Below, piece after piece: positions 34,986-44,307 of a stretch of 64,000 bases of DNA. The stretch's first letter is position 1, and each line of letters begins with the position of its first letter. The notes beneath the pieces were generated by a model. That model was not told the DNA's origin. It saw nothing but the letters and a program-made list of their open reading frames with translations, and did no database searches. The stretch is from Ochrobactrum chromiisoli. Lineage in GTDB: Bacteria > Pseudomonadota > Alphaproteobacteria > Rhizobiales > Rhizobiaceae. The stretch is from positions 558,001-622,000 of the forward strand of contig NZ_JAPHAV010000001.1 in NCBI RefSeq assembly GCF_026241335.1, written 5' to 3'. A program made the position numbers and the translations under genes.

Positions 34986-35372
34986 TTAGTCAGGTGCATT
35001 CAATTTTTCGTACGCTTCAAATAGCGCGGAAACGAGAACGCCATTTATGCGCATTCCTGTCAGATCCGCATCCTTTATGTCGGCATCCACAAGTGTGACG
35101 CCGCTGATGGTGATACCAGTCATGTTAGCGTTTGTGATGCTTATGCCGGTCATGTTTACATCATTGAATCGCACGGCTGTGAGATTGACATCGTCAAACT
35201 CCGCCTCGCTGAGATTCACATCATTGAATTTCGCTTTGCTCAAAACCGCGTAGAATCGTGCTTCTGACAGATTTACTCCGTCGAAATTGGTGCTGGACAT
35301 ATCTGCGCGGTGATAATGCTCGCCCTGCAACTGAGGTCCGTCGAATGGGGTGTTCTTTGGCGTATCACTCAT
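34986..35372 (-). CDS. pentapeptide repeat protein
   Basis: 128 residues, most of it tandem A(D/N)LXX-type pentapeptides from about residue 24 to 115, such as ANLSEARFYAVLSKAKFN-like steps (DVNLSEAEFDDVNLTAVRFN). Such sequences fold into a right-handed square beta-helix. Some family members mimic DNA and protect gyrase from quinolones, but most have no known role. No signal peptide. It is transcribed toward the IS remnant. Confidence 0.9.
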   Translation of the reverse strand: MSDTPKNTPFDGPQLQGEHYHRADMSSTNFDGVNLSEARFYAVLSKAKFNDVNLSEAEFDDVNLTAVRFNDVNMTGISITNANMTGITISGVTLVDADIKDADLTGMRINGVLVSALFEAYEKLNAPD

Positions 35373-35678
35373 GTAGGCGTATCCTCATGTTAATTCATCA
35401 ACGATTTCAGTTTGCACTATAGCACCTGATTATCAACGGCTAACAAATGGACGGACGTCACGAGCGTCATGGAGTTCTACTAGGTCTCCTGAATTTTAAG
35501 GATGGGTCTGCGCAAAGTTGCGCATACCCCTATATTCCTGCCGGTATAATCTCGACGCCATACAACCACGATTATATCGGATTATTGTGCGCGCTAATCA
35601 AAACGGTGTAGTGGCGGATCGTGACACACCGTTCTATTTTTGCTAACGATATCACAGTCAGTCTCTGGGAGAGTTGCG
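35373..35678. other. divergent intergenic region with a TGCGCAA palindrome
   Basis: No gene seen. It holds promoters for the pentapeptide gene (minus) and the zinc-ribbon membrane protein (plus). TGCGCAA, AG, TTGCGCA at 35509-35524 is a perfect 7-bp inverted repeat with two central bases, the size of a dimeric regulator site; no partner known. Confidence 0.45.
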
Positions 35679-35930
35679 ATGAATTGCGGACGATGTGGCG
35701 ATGAAGCCTGCAAAGAGGGTTTGAAATGTTTAAGCTGCGGCGCTGAATATCGTCGTAAGCGGTTTCTTCTGTTCTCAACCGTTTTGTTGAGTTTGATTAT
35801 TTTCGTTGGTTTCCTAGCGAATTGGTCAGGTTACGTGCCAGTCGTGTTTTGGATAGCCTTACAATTACCGCTGACTGCCTTGATGTATCGTGCATCTCGC
35901 AAATCTTGGCGAGTGAGACCGGTTAGTTAA
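35679..35930 (+). CDS. small membrane protein with N-terminal Cys-rich (zinc-ribbon-like) head
   Basis: 83 residues from ATG 35679, chosen because GGGAGAG lies just upstream; an earlier TTG at 35640 lacks this. The first 25 residues carry five cysteines as CxxC-x4-C-x5-CxxC (MNCGRCGDEACKEGLKCLSC), likely metal-binding. Two membrane helices follow (about 32-50 and 54-73), and a basic tail. No family recognised. Ends in a terminator. Confidence 0.65.
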   Translation: MNCGRCGDEACKEGLKCLSCGAEYRRKRFLLFSTVLLSLIIFVGFLANWSGYVPVVFWIALQLPLTALMYRASRKSWRVRPVS

Positions 35931-35952
35931 AGTTTCGATTCTTTGTGTTTCA

Positions 35953-35980
35953 ATCCCGCTTACTGCGGGGTTTTATTTTT
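35953..35980 (+). terminator. terminator after the zinc-ribbon membrane protein
   Basis: CCCGC, loop TTACT, GCGGG followed by GTTTTATTTTT. Confidence 0.85.
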
Positions 35981-36125
35981 GGAGCGATTGATAACCGCCA
36001 AACTTCTCGCTCTCTGCCTTTATCATCATCTCCGCATGCGCATTACCTAACAGCGTCACACAGCGCTGAATTTGCGGACCAATACGCGCGCACGCGCTAG
36101 GCTTCACCGATTTATCTGACATCAT
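35973..36125 (-). CDS. possible small hypothetical protein, 50 aa
   Basis: Begins MMSDKSVKPSACARIGPQ and ends ESEKFGGYQSLQK. Composition is protein-like with a helical middle (QRCVTLLGNAHAEMMIKAES). No clear ribosome site precedes the ATG pair at 36120-36125, and its end overlaps the terminator of the convergent gene. Could be the tail of an older, longer gene in this patch. Unrecognised. Confidence 0.35.
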   Translation of the reverse strand: MMSDKSVKPSACARIGPQIQRCVTLLGNAHAEMMIKAESEKFGGYQSLQK

Positions 36126-36490
36126 ATCGCCAGAGAAACACCGATTTAATTCCGGCCATCACGCGAGCCTAAGCTGGAGAGGGTCTCTCCAAATTTGGAG
36201 ACACCCGTTTTCATGGCTTTCACTAAAATACTACGATTTACTGGGTGTCCATTTTGAGCAGTGCGAGCAGGGATGGGGTTTTGAGGGTTTTGAAGGTTCC
36301 GCTTCTGGCGTATTTGATGTTTTTTCGACAAGGCAGAGAGCGCTAAAATGCCGCCGCATAACAGATCATATTCCGGCAAATTCCAGATAGGTTTCAAGGC
36401 TACCAAAATGTATTGGGGGAAATATTGGAGGAAGAAACATCCCCACTAAGGGAAATCTCTAATATTTTCAATTATTTACTGAAAAAGAAA
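36126..36490. other. gene-poor stretch at the 3' side of tRNA-Arg
   Basis: A weak minus-strand frame (36146-36406, 86 codons) has no ribosome site or known motif, so it is not called. TCTCCAAATTTGGAGA at 36186-36201 is a perfect 16-bp palindrome, with related GGGTGTC/GACACCC-type sequence around it. The whole piece looks like degraded accessory DNA next to a tRNA 3' end, a usual integration point. Confidence 0.35.
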
Positions 36491-36567
36491 TGGCGCACCC
36501 GAAAGGATTCGAACCTCTGACCCCCAGATTCGTAGTCTGGTGCTCTATCCAGCTGAGCTACGGGTGC
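36491..36567 (-). tRNA. tRNA-Arg (ACG)
   Basis: 77 nt including encoded CCA. The acceptor GCACCCG pairs with CGGGTGC, the D arm has AGCTCAGCTGGATAGAGC, the anticodon loop CTACGAA gives ACG, and the T arm has GGTTCGAATCC. Confidence 0.96.
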
Positions 36568-36800
36568 TTGCCTGTGTGCCGCATCGTCTGCGGCGATGGG
36601 CGGTTGATAATCGGACCCATTGCTAAATGCAAGCACCTTCTTGGAAAAAAATGCGCTTATGTGAAGTTTTCTTGTCAACGCCCGGTTTTGTGGGCTTTTT
36701 TAGCCTGTCATCAAGTGGGGAAAACCCCGGATAAATGAAAAGCGGATCAAAATTGGTCATGGAATCTATGCATTGGACGGGAATCACGCGGTAGAAAACT

Positions 36801-38390
36801 CTAACGATGCTGATTATTTTGCTTATTGTCCCAATTTGGCAGGTCTGGCAGGCGAATCTCGAAATGTGCGCCGATGGGGCGATCTTCGCGCAGCTCCACC
36901 GAGCCGCCATGAGCACGGATAAGTTCTTGCGCAATGGCAAGGCCAAGGCCGGTGCCGTCGCTGCGAGTTGACCCCTTGAAGGCTGTGAAGAGGTGATCAC
37001 GGGCCTTTTGCGGTAAGCCTGGCCCCGTATCTTCTATGCCTATGATCGCCGTGGTGCCAATACGGCCTGCTGAAATAGTCAGGCGTTTCACGGTGGAGAC
37101 ATCGCTGGTGTGATCGCGCTCCATTGCCTGCACAGAGTTGCGGCAAAGATTGCACAGAACGCGGAAGAGCTGTTCGGAGTCTGCAATGAGTTCAAAATCA
37201 TCTGCAACCAGATTCTCAAACTCAATCCCGCCATCCGCGTTCAGATTGAGCGTTTCCTGCACATCGAGAACAATCGACTGAAGCAGCACACGGCGGGGCG
37301 CAGGAGGTGGCTCCTGGGAGCGACCATAGGCCATCACGCTTTCTGAATAGGTGATAGCCCGGCTCAGTGTGTGAATGAGCTTTGGAGCAAAGCGCTTCAC
37401 CATTGGGTCTTCAGTATCCGCAAGCCTGTCCGACATGAGCTGTGCCGACGCCAGAATATTGCGCATGTCATGATTGATCTTGGAAACCGCCAGTCCAAGA
37501 TCAGCAAGATGCTTCTGCTCTTTGAGCGTGCGTTGCAGATCGCTTTGGATATGAGCAATCTGCCGCTGGGCAATACCGAATTCATCTTTGCGGTTTTCGG
37601 GCACGAGAATACGCGTTGGATTGTCGGGTGAGGCTGCAAAATCAATCATGTTTCGATGCATGAGCCGCACCGGGCGCAGCAGCATTTCATGGATGATGAG
37701 ATAAATCAGGCTCGCAGCAATCACCGATATGAGCAAAGAGATGATAGCCACGTTGGTTGCGTAACTTAGCATGGCATGGCGAAGCGGTGCATCGGAAGTG
37801 ACAATTTCAATGATGCGCCCCGGATTGGCGGATGGTGGGTTTGAACCAAAAATGCGCAACGTGCGATTGCCGCCGTTAAAAAGCGTTCCAAAGGCATCCC
37901 AGATCGCTGCGGCTTCACTGATATTGTTAAGATCGACCACCTGATCGATATTGCCCGGCATTTCACTCATTGCCAGAAGATGCGATGCGCCAGCTTCACG
38001 CAAAGCGATTGCCTTGGTGCCTGTCGCGAGCAGAACCTTGTCCTGCACTTCGCGCGGAATATTCATGTGGCCGCTGGCGATTAATACCTCGCTGACAGCA
38101 TCGACCGTATCAAGGCGCGAACTCATCCAACGCACACGCATATTGGCGATGGACGGAACGAAGATCAGAACTTCAGCTATAAGAACCGCAAGGGCGGTGA
38201 GAATGAGAAGTTTGCTTGAAAGCCGGTTGCGCCAGCGAAGACGCGTAAACTGGTTTGGTGACGTATTGTCCTGTGACGCCCGTTCGCCGGTTTCGGTGGA
38301 TGCAACTGTGGATTCGTCCGGGGGGCCAGAATGCGCGGCTGCGTCGGCCACGACGTTTCCGGTACTCATGGATTGATCAACCGCCACCAT
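36801..38390 (-). CDS. membrane sensor histidine kinase (orphan)
   Basis: 529 residues. Ser/Thr-rich cytoplasmic start (1-50), helix 1 about 59-81, a periplasmic sensor domain of about 125 residues, helix 2 about 211-236, a HAMP-like linker, then an unusual H-box KINHDMRNILASAQLM (His307, with HDMRN in place of the commoner HELRT). The HATPase domain has N-box NLCRNSVQAM, G1 IEDTGPGLP and G2 GSTRSDGTGLGLAI. No response regulator is adjacent. Signal unknown. The first Met is taken at 38390; another at 38369 is possible. Confidence 0.9.
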   Translation of the reverse strand: MVAVDQSMSTGNVVADAAAHSGPPDESTVASTETGERASQDNTSPNQFTRLRWRNRLSSKLLILTALAVLIAEVLIFVPSIANMRVRWMSSRLDTVDAVSEVLIASGHMNIPREVQDKVLLATGTKAIALREAGASHLLAMSEMPGNIDQVVDLNNISEAAAIWDAFGTLFNGGNRTLRIFGSNPPSANPGRIIEIVTSDAPLRHAMLSYATNVAIISLLISVIAASLIYLIIHEMLLRPVRLMHRNMIDFAASPDNPTRILVPENRKDEFGIAQRQIAHIQSDLQRTLKEQKHLADLGLAVSKINHDMRNILASAQLMSDRLADTEDPMVKRFAPKLIHTLSRAITYSESVMAYGRSQEPPPAPRRVLLQSIVLDVQETLNLNADGGIEFENLVADDFELIADSEQLFRVLCNLCRNSVQAMERDHTSDVSTVKRLTISAGRIGTTAIIGIEDTGPGLPQKARDHLFTAFKGSTRSDGTGLGLAIAQELIRAHGGSVELREDRPIGAHFEIRLPDLPNWDNKQNNQHR

Positions 38391-38894
38391 ACATTAAATC
38401 CAGATTGAAAGGCTGCGGGGCATAATGCGCCCATGCCCAATTTAGTAAGCTTGCCACAATGAAATACGCAAAAATTTTACCTTTTATATATGGAGGCGTA
38501 AGAGAATTCCAACGGGCTTTAACTACTTTGCATGAAATTGGTTAGCAGCGCTTTCTGCTCCAAAACCTCTTTTCTCGGTTTCATAGCGTATTTCGCTTCT
38601 TCGGATATTATGCTCTCGTGGCCTCATTCTAAGTTTTATCTCCCTCATTCACAGGCATCGAGCAAATGTCGCAATCAAAAAGATCACTCATATTACCGAA
38701 ATTTAACTCGACCTGCTCAATCGCTGCGTGCAAAATCGCAGATGGGGAAATCCGTGATGGCTTAAGCAATGTGACATCTTGAGCACCCCATCATTTTGAT
38801 ACTTTTTGCGGGCATAATCTGCGGTCAAAGTGAATGTGCATATTTTGATTAGAATTTTGTCGACGTGTTCGGCAGAGTCTTGCCGGAGAGTTGA
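38391..38894. other. 504-bp divergent intergenic region, kinase / RND operon
   Basis: No gene I can support; only short frames without ribosome sites. It must hold the promoters of the kinase (minus) and the efflux operon (plus). The centre is AT-rich. A GGAGAG ribosome site precedes the adaptor gene. No clear regulator site was found. Confidence 0.4.
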
Positions 38895-40016
38895 ATGAAG
38901 TCCTGGAAGCAGATTGTTCTGTGCCTGCTTGTTATTATCGCTGCCGGTGGTGGCTGGTATTTTTACAAAAACAAGGCGTCTTCCACACAAGAAGCATCCG
39001 GCCAGCAGACCCATGAACAGTCTTCAGGAAAAGCAGCCCCTCTGGTGATTGTTGAGGCGGCAGGGCAGGAAACCATCAACAACCGCCTGACGGCTATTGG
39101 TTCTGCACGCGCGCTCAGCACCGTTTCGGTAACACCTTATTCCAGCGGCACGATGAACAAGCTTTTTGTGAAAGCCGGAGATACCGTCAAGGCAGGTGAC
39201 GCCATTGCGCAACTGGACAATGAGACAGAAACGATTGCTGTTGAAAAAGCGCAGATTGCGCTGAAGGATGCACAAACAACGCGTGAGCGCATAGCCCGGC
39301 TTCGCGCCACCAACACCGCAACGGTTGTGCAGGAAATAGAAGCCGATCTGGCGCTTGCCAATACCAAACTTGCCCTGGAAGACGCGCAGCTTGCTTTAAG
39401 CCGCCGTACCGTCACCGCGCCCATTTCGGGCATTGTTGGAATCCTGCCGGTTAATGCCGGCAATTACATTACGGCCGATACCTCTATTGCGCGCATCGAT
39501 GATCGCTCCAAGGTTTTAATCGATATTTGGGTGCCAGAACGCTTCGCGCCACAGATCAAGGTGGGGTTGCCGGTCTCGGCAGAATCCACTGCGTTTCCCG
39601 GTGACACCTATAGTGGCAAGATCGATGCCGTCGATAATACGCTGGATGTCGCCAGCCGCACGCTGCATGTTCGTGCCGAAATTGATAACACGCAGGATCT
39701 GTTGCGCGCGGGCATGTCTTTTTCTGTGACCATTCTTTTCCCCGGTGATCGCTATCCGTCCGTCGATCCACTGGCCATTCAGTGGGACGCAGACGGCTCT
39801 TATGTGTGGCGCGTAGAAGACGGCGTTGCCAAAAAAGTCGCTGCCCGTATCGTACAGCGCAATTCAACGAATATCCTTATCGACGGGCCGGTCAAACAAG
39901 GCGATCTGATCGTGACGCAGGGCGTGCAAACCATCCGCAATGATGCGCCGGTGCGTGTACTCGATGAAAAGGGCACGGCTCTTGCAGTCCCTGCCAAAAG
40001 CCAGAATGCAGGGTGA
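38895..40016 (+). CDS. RND efflux periplasmic adaptor (membrane fusion) protein
   Basis: 373 residues. An N-terminal signal anchor (residues 5-24) is followed by a Ser/Gln-rich linker, the lipoyl half-motif VKAGDTVKAGDAIAQLD, an alpha-hairpin rich in Ala/Glu (AQIALKDAQTTRERIARL), the second lipoyl half APISGIVGILPVNAGNYI and beta-barrel segments. Typical HlyD/AcrA-type adaptor bridging the RND pump and an outer membrane channel. Ten bases separate it from the pump gene. Confidence 0.94.
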   Translation: MKSWKQIVLCLLVIIAAGGGWYFYKNKASSTQEASGQQTHEQSSGKAAPLVIVEAAGQETINNRLTAIGSARALSTVSVTPYSSGTMNKLFVKAGDTVKAGDAIAQLDNETETIAVEKAQIALKDAQTTRERIARLRATNTATVVQEIEADLALANTKLALEDAQLALSRRTVTAPISGIVGILPVNAGNYITADTSIARIDDRSKVLIDIWVPERFAPQIKVGLPVSAESTAFPGDTYSGKIDAVDNTLDVASRTLHVRAEIDNTQDLLRAGMSFSVTILFPGDRYPSVDPLAIQWDADGSYVWRVEDGVAKKVAARIVQRNSTNILIDGPVKQGDLIVTQGVQTIRNDAPVRVLDEKGTALAVPAKSQNAG

Positions 40017-40025
40017 GGGGCAAGC

Positions 40026-43000
40026 GTGAGCAATCCAAAATCGCCCGCAGGCAAGAACGGTGGTTCAACCGCGCTGTTTATTCGGCGCCCGGTTTTTGCG
40101 TTTGTCATCAATGTTCTGATTATCGTTGCCGGTCTTGCCGCCTTTACAGGTGTGGATATCCGTGAACTGCCAGATGTGGATCGACCTGTTATCACCATCA
40201 GCACGGATTTCAGCGGTGCATCGGCTGAAACCATAGACCGTCAGCTGACACAGGTTCTGGAAAATGCTGTCGCTCGTGTTTCTGGTGTGAAATCGATTTC
40301 GTCGACGTCCTCCTTTGAACGAAGCCGTGTCACGGTCGAGTTCAATGATGGCGTCGATCTCAATGTTGCCGCTGCTGATATGCGCGATGCGATTTCGCGC
40401 GTCGCCAATAATGTGCCGCAAGAAGCGGATCCGTCCCGCATCATCAAGGCCGATTCCAATGCCGATCCGGTGATGCGTCTCGCGGTTACGTCCGACACCA
40501 TGTCGGTTGATGATATGACTGTTCTGGTTGAAGACCAGATTGAAGACGTTCTCTCCGCGGTTCCCGGTGTCGCTGATGTGCAGATCAATGGCGACCGCGA
40601 CAAGATTTTTCGCATTGATATCAATCAGGCCCGTCTTGCCAGCTATGGGCTTACCATTGCCGATATATCCAGTGCTTTGTCATCAATGGGGCTTGATGCG
40701 CCCGCAGGTTCTCTGCGCAGTTCGGATCAATCCATCGTAGTGCGAGCCACCGCCAATCTCGAGAAGCCCGAAGACTTCGAAAATGTTTATATCAAAGGCC
40801 GCACGCAGATCCGCGATGTGGCCAGTGTTACGCTCGGGCCGGATATTGAAAGCTCGTCGGTGCGCTCCAATGGCAAAACGGCCATCGGCCTTGGTATTGT
40901 GCGTCAGGCGCAATCCAATACGCTCGACATCTCTCAAGGCATTCGTGCGGCTGTTGCGAACTTGCAGAAGACCCTGCCGCAAGGTGTCAATATTACCGTC
41001 ACCAGCGACGATGCTAACTTCATCAGGGGCGCGATCCATGAGGTCGAGATCGCGCTGATTGCCTCTGTGATCATCGTGGTCGTGATCATCTTCATGTTTC
41101 TTTGGGATATCCGCGCAACGCTTATTCCGGCTTTGGCGATGCCGGTGGCATTGATCGGTACGGTTGCGGCGATTTATCTGACGGGCTTCTCGATCAATAT
41201 CCTTACATTGCTGGCGCTGGTGCTTGCTACGGGTCTTGTGGTGGACGATGCCATTGTCGTGTTGGAAAACATCGTTCGAAGGCGCAATCAGGGCATGGGG
41301 CCACGCGCTGCCGCCGTTCTTGGCACGCAGGAAGTGTTCTTTGCGGTTATTGCGACCACATTGACGCTTGTCGCTGTTTTCGTGCCGATTTCGTTTTTGC
41401 CGGGGCAGGCGGGTGGTCTGTTCCGCGAATTTGGTTTTGTGCTGGCAATTGCAATTCTGCTGTCATCTATTGTGGCTCTGACATTGTGCCCAATGCTGGC
41501 GTCGCGCTTTCTCAAAGAAGGCAGTGAGGCATCGGAAGGGCGGCATGGGCCAAAGTTTCTGCAAAGGATCGGTGGCGGACTGTCGCGTTTTTATCGCAAG
41601 AGCCTGCACGCCTGTCTCTCCGCTCCCCTGATCGTCGTGCTCGTGGCCGTACTTTTTGCTGGCGCTTCTTACGTTGGTTTCGGCATGTTGCGACAGGAGC
41701 TCACGCCAACGGAAGATCGGGCCGTCGCGCTGTTGCGCATTAACGGTCCCCAGGGGATCAGCGTTGAATTTCTTCAATCGCAGCTCGATAAGATCGAGCA
41801 AGCGATTCAGCCATTACGCGACAATGGTGAAATCCTGACCACCTATGCGATTGCCGGCTCCGGCGGTGCTTCCAATAATGGCTTTATGGTGCTCACCCTT
41901 GCGCCGTGGACAGAACGCACCCGTTCGCAACAGCAAATTATGGCAGACATCAATGCTCGTGTGCGTGGGATCACGGCGGTTCGTATTTTCACAATGCAGC
42001 CAAACAGCCTTGGCATTCGGGGTGCCGGTAATGGCTTGCAGTTTGCCGTTGTGGGCAGTGATTACGCCAAGCTGCGACCGGCAAGCGATGCAATCGTTGC
42101 CGCACTGGAAAAAGATCCGCGTTTCGTTCAGCCGCGCTTGTCTGTTGACGCAACACAGCCGCAGCTTTCCGTCGAAATCAATCGCGAGCGAGCGTCCGAT
42201 CTCGGCATCGATATTACCGGCCTTGCCAACGCCGTACAGGCGGTGCTCGATGGTCGCAAGATCGGTTCGGTTTATGTCGGCGACAGAAGCTTTGACGTGA
42301 AGCTTGTATCGACCACCAATCCCATCAATGATCCGACGGATCTTGAAAACGTCTTCCTCAAAACGGGGGACGGTCGTTATGTACCGATGTCATCTATCGC
42401 GACAGTGGTGGAAAAGGCGGTGCCGCCGCAGTTGAACCGTGAAGAGCGCCAGCGTTCTGTTGCGATTACCACAGGTTTGCAGGGCGATTTCGCGCTGGGA
42501 GATGCTTATGCGGCTGCATTGGAGATCGCAGCACCGCTGTTGCCACCGGGAGCCCACATCATCCCGCTTGCGGAGGCTTCTACACTCAGTGAAACCTCCG
42601 GTGGCATTATGATGGTCTTCGGCTTTGCGATCATCATTATTTTGCTGGTTCTGGCCGCGCAGTTTGAGAGCTTCATCAGCGCGCTGATTGTCATGGCAAC
42701 GGTGCCGCTTGGCCTCGGCTGTGCCGTCTTTGCAATGATCCTCACCGGCACAAGCCTCAACGTTTATAGCCAGATCGGGCTTGTGCTGCTGGTCGGCATC
42801 ATGGCTAAGAACGGCATTCTGATTGTCGAATTTGCCGATCAGTTGCGTGACAAGGGCATGAATGTGCGTGAGGCAATTGAAGAAGCAGCCAATATCCGCC
42901 TGCGTCCCGTCTGTATGACGATGATCTGTTCGGTGCTGGGCGGCGTGCCGCTGGTGCTCGCCAGCGGAGCAGGTGCGGAAGCGCGTGTGGCACTGGGTTG

Positions 43001-43163
43001 GGTTATCGTTGGTGGCCTCGGACTTGCAACGATCGCAACCCTTTTCGTGACGCCTGTTGCCTATCTTCTGCTGGGACGCTTCACCAAGCCAAAGGTTGAA
43101 GAAGAAGCGCGGCTTGAACGCGAAATGGCCAGGGCAGCAACTCTGGAAGAGAAGCTGAAATGA
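40026..43163 (+). CDS. RND multidrug efflux permease
   Basis: 1045 residues, full AcrB/HAE1 length, from GTG 40026. Twelve helices in the expected pattern with two large periplasmic loops; FIRRPVFAFVINVLIIVAG starts helix 1. The proton-relay Asp pair lies in GLVVDDAIVVLE (Asp407, Asp408), and the second-half NGILIVEFADQLRDKGM is present. Substrates are not decided by sequence. No outer membrane TolC-type gene lies next to it, so it must use a channel encoded elsewhere. Ends in a strong terminator. Confidence 0.96.
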   Translation: MSNPKSPAGKNGGSTALFIRRPVFAFVINVLIIVAGLAAFTGVDIRELPDVDRPVITISTDFSGASAETIDRQLTQVLENAVARVSGVKSISSTSSFERSRVTVEFNDGVDLNVAAADMRDAISRVANNVPQEADPSRIIKADSNADPVMRLAVTSDTMSVDDMTVLVEDQIEDVLSAVPGVADVQINGDRDKIFRIDINQARLASYGLTIADISSALSSMGLDAPAGSLRSSDQSIVVRATANLEKPEDFENVYIKGRTQIRDVASVTLGPDIESSSVRSNGKTAIGLGIVRQAQSNTLDISQGIRAAVANLQKTLPQGVNITVTSDDANFIRGAIHEVEIALIASVIIVVVIIFMFLWDIRATLIPALAMPVALIGTVAAIYLTGFSINILTLLALVLATGLVVDDAIVVLENIVRRRNQGMGPRAAAVLGTQEVFFAVIATTLTLVAVFVPISFLPGQAGGLFREFGFVLAIAILLSSIVALTLCPMLASRFLKEGSEASEGRHGPKFLQRIGGGLSRFYRKSLHACLSAPLIVVLVAVLFAGASYVGFGMLRQELTPTEDRAVALLRINGPQGISVEFLQSQLDKIEQAIQPLRDNGEILTTYAIAGSGGASNNGFMVLTLAPWTERTRSQQQIMADINARVRGITAVRIFTMQPNSLGIRGAGNGLQFAVVGSDYAKLRPASDAIVAALEKDPRFVQPRLSVDATQPQLSVEINRERASDLGIDITGLANAVQAVLDGRKIGSVYVGDRSFDVKLVSTTNPINDPTDLENVFLKTGDGRYVPMSSIATVVEKAVPPQLNREERQRSVAITTGLQGDFALGDAYAAALEIAAPLLPPGAHIIPLAEASTLSETSGGIMMVFGFAIIIILLVLAAQFESFISALIVMATVPLGLGCAVFAMILTGTSLNVYSQIGLVLLVGIMAKNGILIVEFADQLRDKGMNVREAIEEAANIRLRPVCMTMICSVLGGVPLVLASGAGAEARVALGWVIVGGLGLATIATLFVTPVAYLLLGRFTKPKVEEEARLEREMARAATLEEKLK

Positions 43164-43192
43164 AAAAGCCCGGTCGTGAGACCGGGCTTTTT
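43163..43192. terminator. bidirectional terminator between the RND and pyrimidine operons
   Basis: AAAAAGCCCGGTC, loop GTGA, GACCGGGCTTTTT. Perfect 13-bp stem with A- and T-runs, used by both converging operons. Confidence 0.95.
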
Positions 43193-43196
43193 GTTG

Positions 43197-44195
43197 TTAC
43201 TTCTTCATCGCGTCTGTGACCTTCGCGGTCCATGCACCTTCCGGCTTCTTGGTAATGACCGGATCAGAACCGCCGCCAAGCAAAGTTTCAACCGTGCGGT
43301 CGGCGGCAGCGACGTCGAGTGTACCGTCAGAACCATCAATCAGCTTGGCGATTTCCTTGACCATACGCTCCTGAACTTCCTGTGTCTGTGCACCAGAAGA
43401 GTCGTTTTCCAGAATGATTTCGGCAGCTTCGTCAGGATGTTCTGACGCATATTGCCAGCCCTTCATCGAAGCGCGGACAAAGCGGGCAAGCTTATCGACC
43501 ATTGCCGGGTCTTCAAGGCTCTTATCAAGCACGTAGAGCCCGTCTTCAAGTGTTGCCACGCCCTGTTCTTCATAAGGGAACACAACCAGCTGATCCGCCG
43601 GAATACCGGCATCGATCACCTGCCAATATTCATTATAGGTCATGGTGGAAATGCAGTCGGCCTGCTTCTGGATCAGCGGATCGACATTAAAGCCCTGTTT
43701 GAGCACAGTTACGCCGTCTTTTCCGCCTTCGGTCGGGATATTTAAATGGCTCATCCACGAAAGAAACGGATATTCATTGCCACCGAACCAGACGCCAAGC
43801 GTGCGGCCCTTAAAATCTTCCGGCTTGGTGATGTTGGTGTCCTTGCGACAGGTCAACATCATGCCGGATTTCTTGAATGGCTGTGCGATGTTGACGAGTG
43901 GAACGCCCTTTTCCCGAGTAGCAAGGGCTGACGGCATCCAGTCCACCACCACGTCAGCGCCACCACCGGCAATCACCTGTGGCGGGGCAACGTCGGGGCC
44001 GCCCGGCTTAATGTCCACGTCAAGGTCTTCTTCTTCGTAGAACCCCTTATCCTTGGCGACATAATAGCCAGCAAACTGTCCCTGCGTCACCCATTTGAGC
44101 TGCAAGGTCAGCTTGTCAGCTGCTATTGCCGAGCTGCTCATAAGTGCGAGCGCCAGTCCGGCTGTTCCAAGGCATAAAGAAATTGCCTTTTTCAT
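43197..44195 (-). CDS. ABC substrate-binding protein, NMT1/ThiY-like (probable pyrimidine uptake)
   Basis: 332 residues from ATG 44195, which follows GAGGAGA. Signal peptide MKKAISLCLG... cut near SSAIA. NMT1/THI5-like features are LKWVTQGQFAGYYVAKDKGFY, LDVDIKPGGPDVAPPQ and GVWFGGNEYPFLSW. Relatives bind hydroxymethylpyrimidine or formyl-aminopyrimidine. Here the gene closes an operon with pyrimidine-degrading enzymes and a RutR-like regulator, so a pyrimidine base or dihydropyrimidine is the likely ligand by context. An earlier in-frame start at 44297 is rejected. Confidence 0.88.
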   Translation of the reverse strand: MKKAISLCLGTAGLALALMSSSAIAADKLTLQLKWVTQGQFAGYYVAKDKGFYEEEDLDVDIKPGGPDVAPPQVIAGGGADVVVDWMPSALATREKGVPLVNIAQPFKKSGMMLTCRKDTNITKPEDFKGRTLGVWFGGNEYPFLSWMSHLNIPTEGGKDGVTVLKQGFNVDPLIQKQADCISTMTYNEYWQVIDAGIPADQLVVFPYEEQGVATLEDGLYVLDKSLEDPAMVDKLARFVRASMKGWQYASEHPDEAAEIILENDSSGAQTQEVQERMVKEIAKLIDGSDGTLDVAAADRTVETLLGGGSDPVITKKPEGAWTAKVTDAMKK

Positions 44196-44222
44196 TTTAG
44201 TTCTCCTCTGGTTGTTTTTATT

Positions 44223-44269
44223 GCGCGCATTTTGCCCGAAAACCGGTTCCCACTTTTCGGAATGTGCTT
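44223..44269. repeat. dispersed palindromic repeat (RIME/Bru-RS-like), copy 1
   Basis: On the minus strand it reads CATTCCGAAAAGTGGGAACC then GGTTTTCGGGCAAAATGCG. Inner stem CCGAAAA/TTTTCGG, outer stem GCGCATT-type. Lies between the permease and binding-protein genes of one operon, a place where such hairpins often tune relative mRNA levels. Confidence 0.85.
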
Positions 44270-44307
44270 TGGTCTGCATTATACTTGCAGATGCCAAATA
44301 TTCAGGC

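Noticed and set aside
36146-36406. 86-codon minus-strand frame next to tRNA-Arg
   Set aside because: No ribosome site, no motif, crosses a palindrome; more like degraded DNA.
32737-36490. Defence island or prophage
   Set aside because: No restriction, toxin-antitoxin, capsid, terminase or integrase genes could be recognised; only an IS derivative and small genes.
38532-38765. 77-codon plus-strand frame between the kinase and RND genes
   Set aside because: Low-quality composition and no ribosome site; treated as intergenic.
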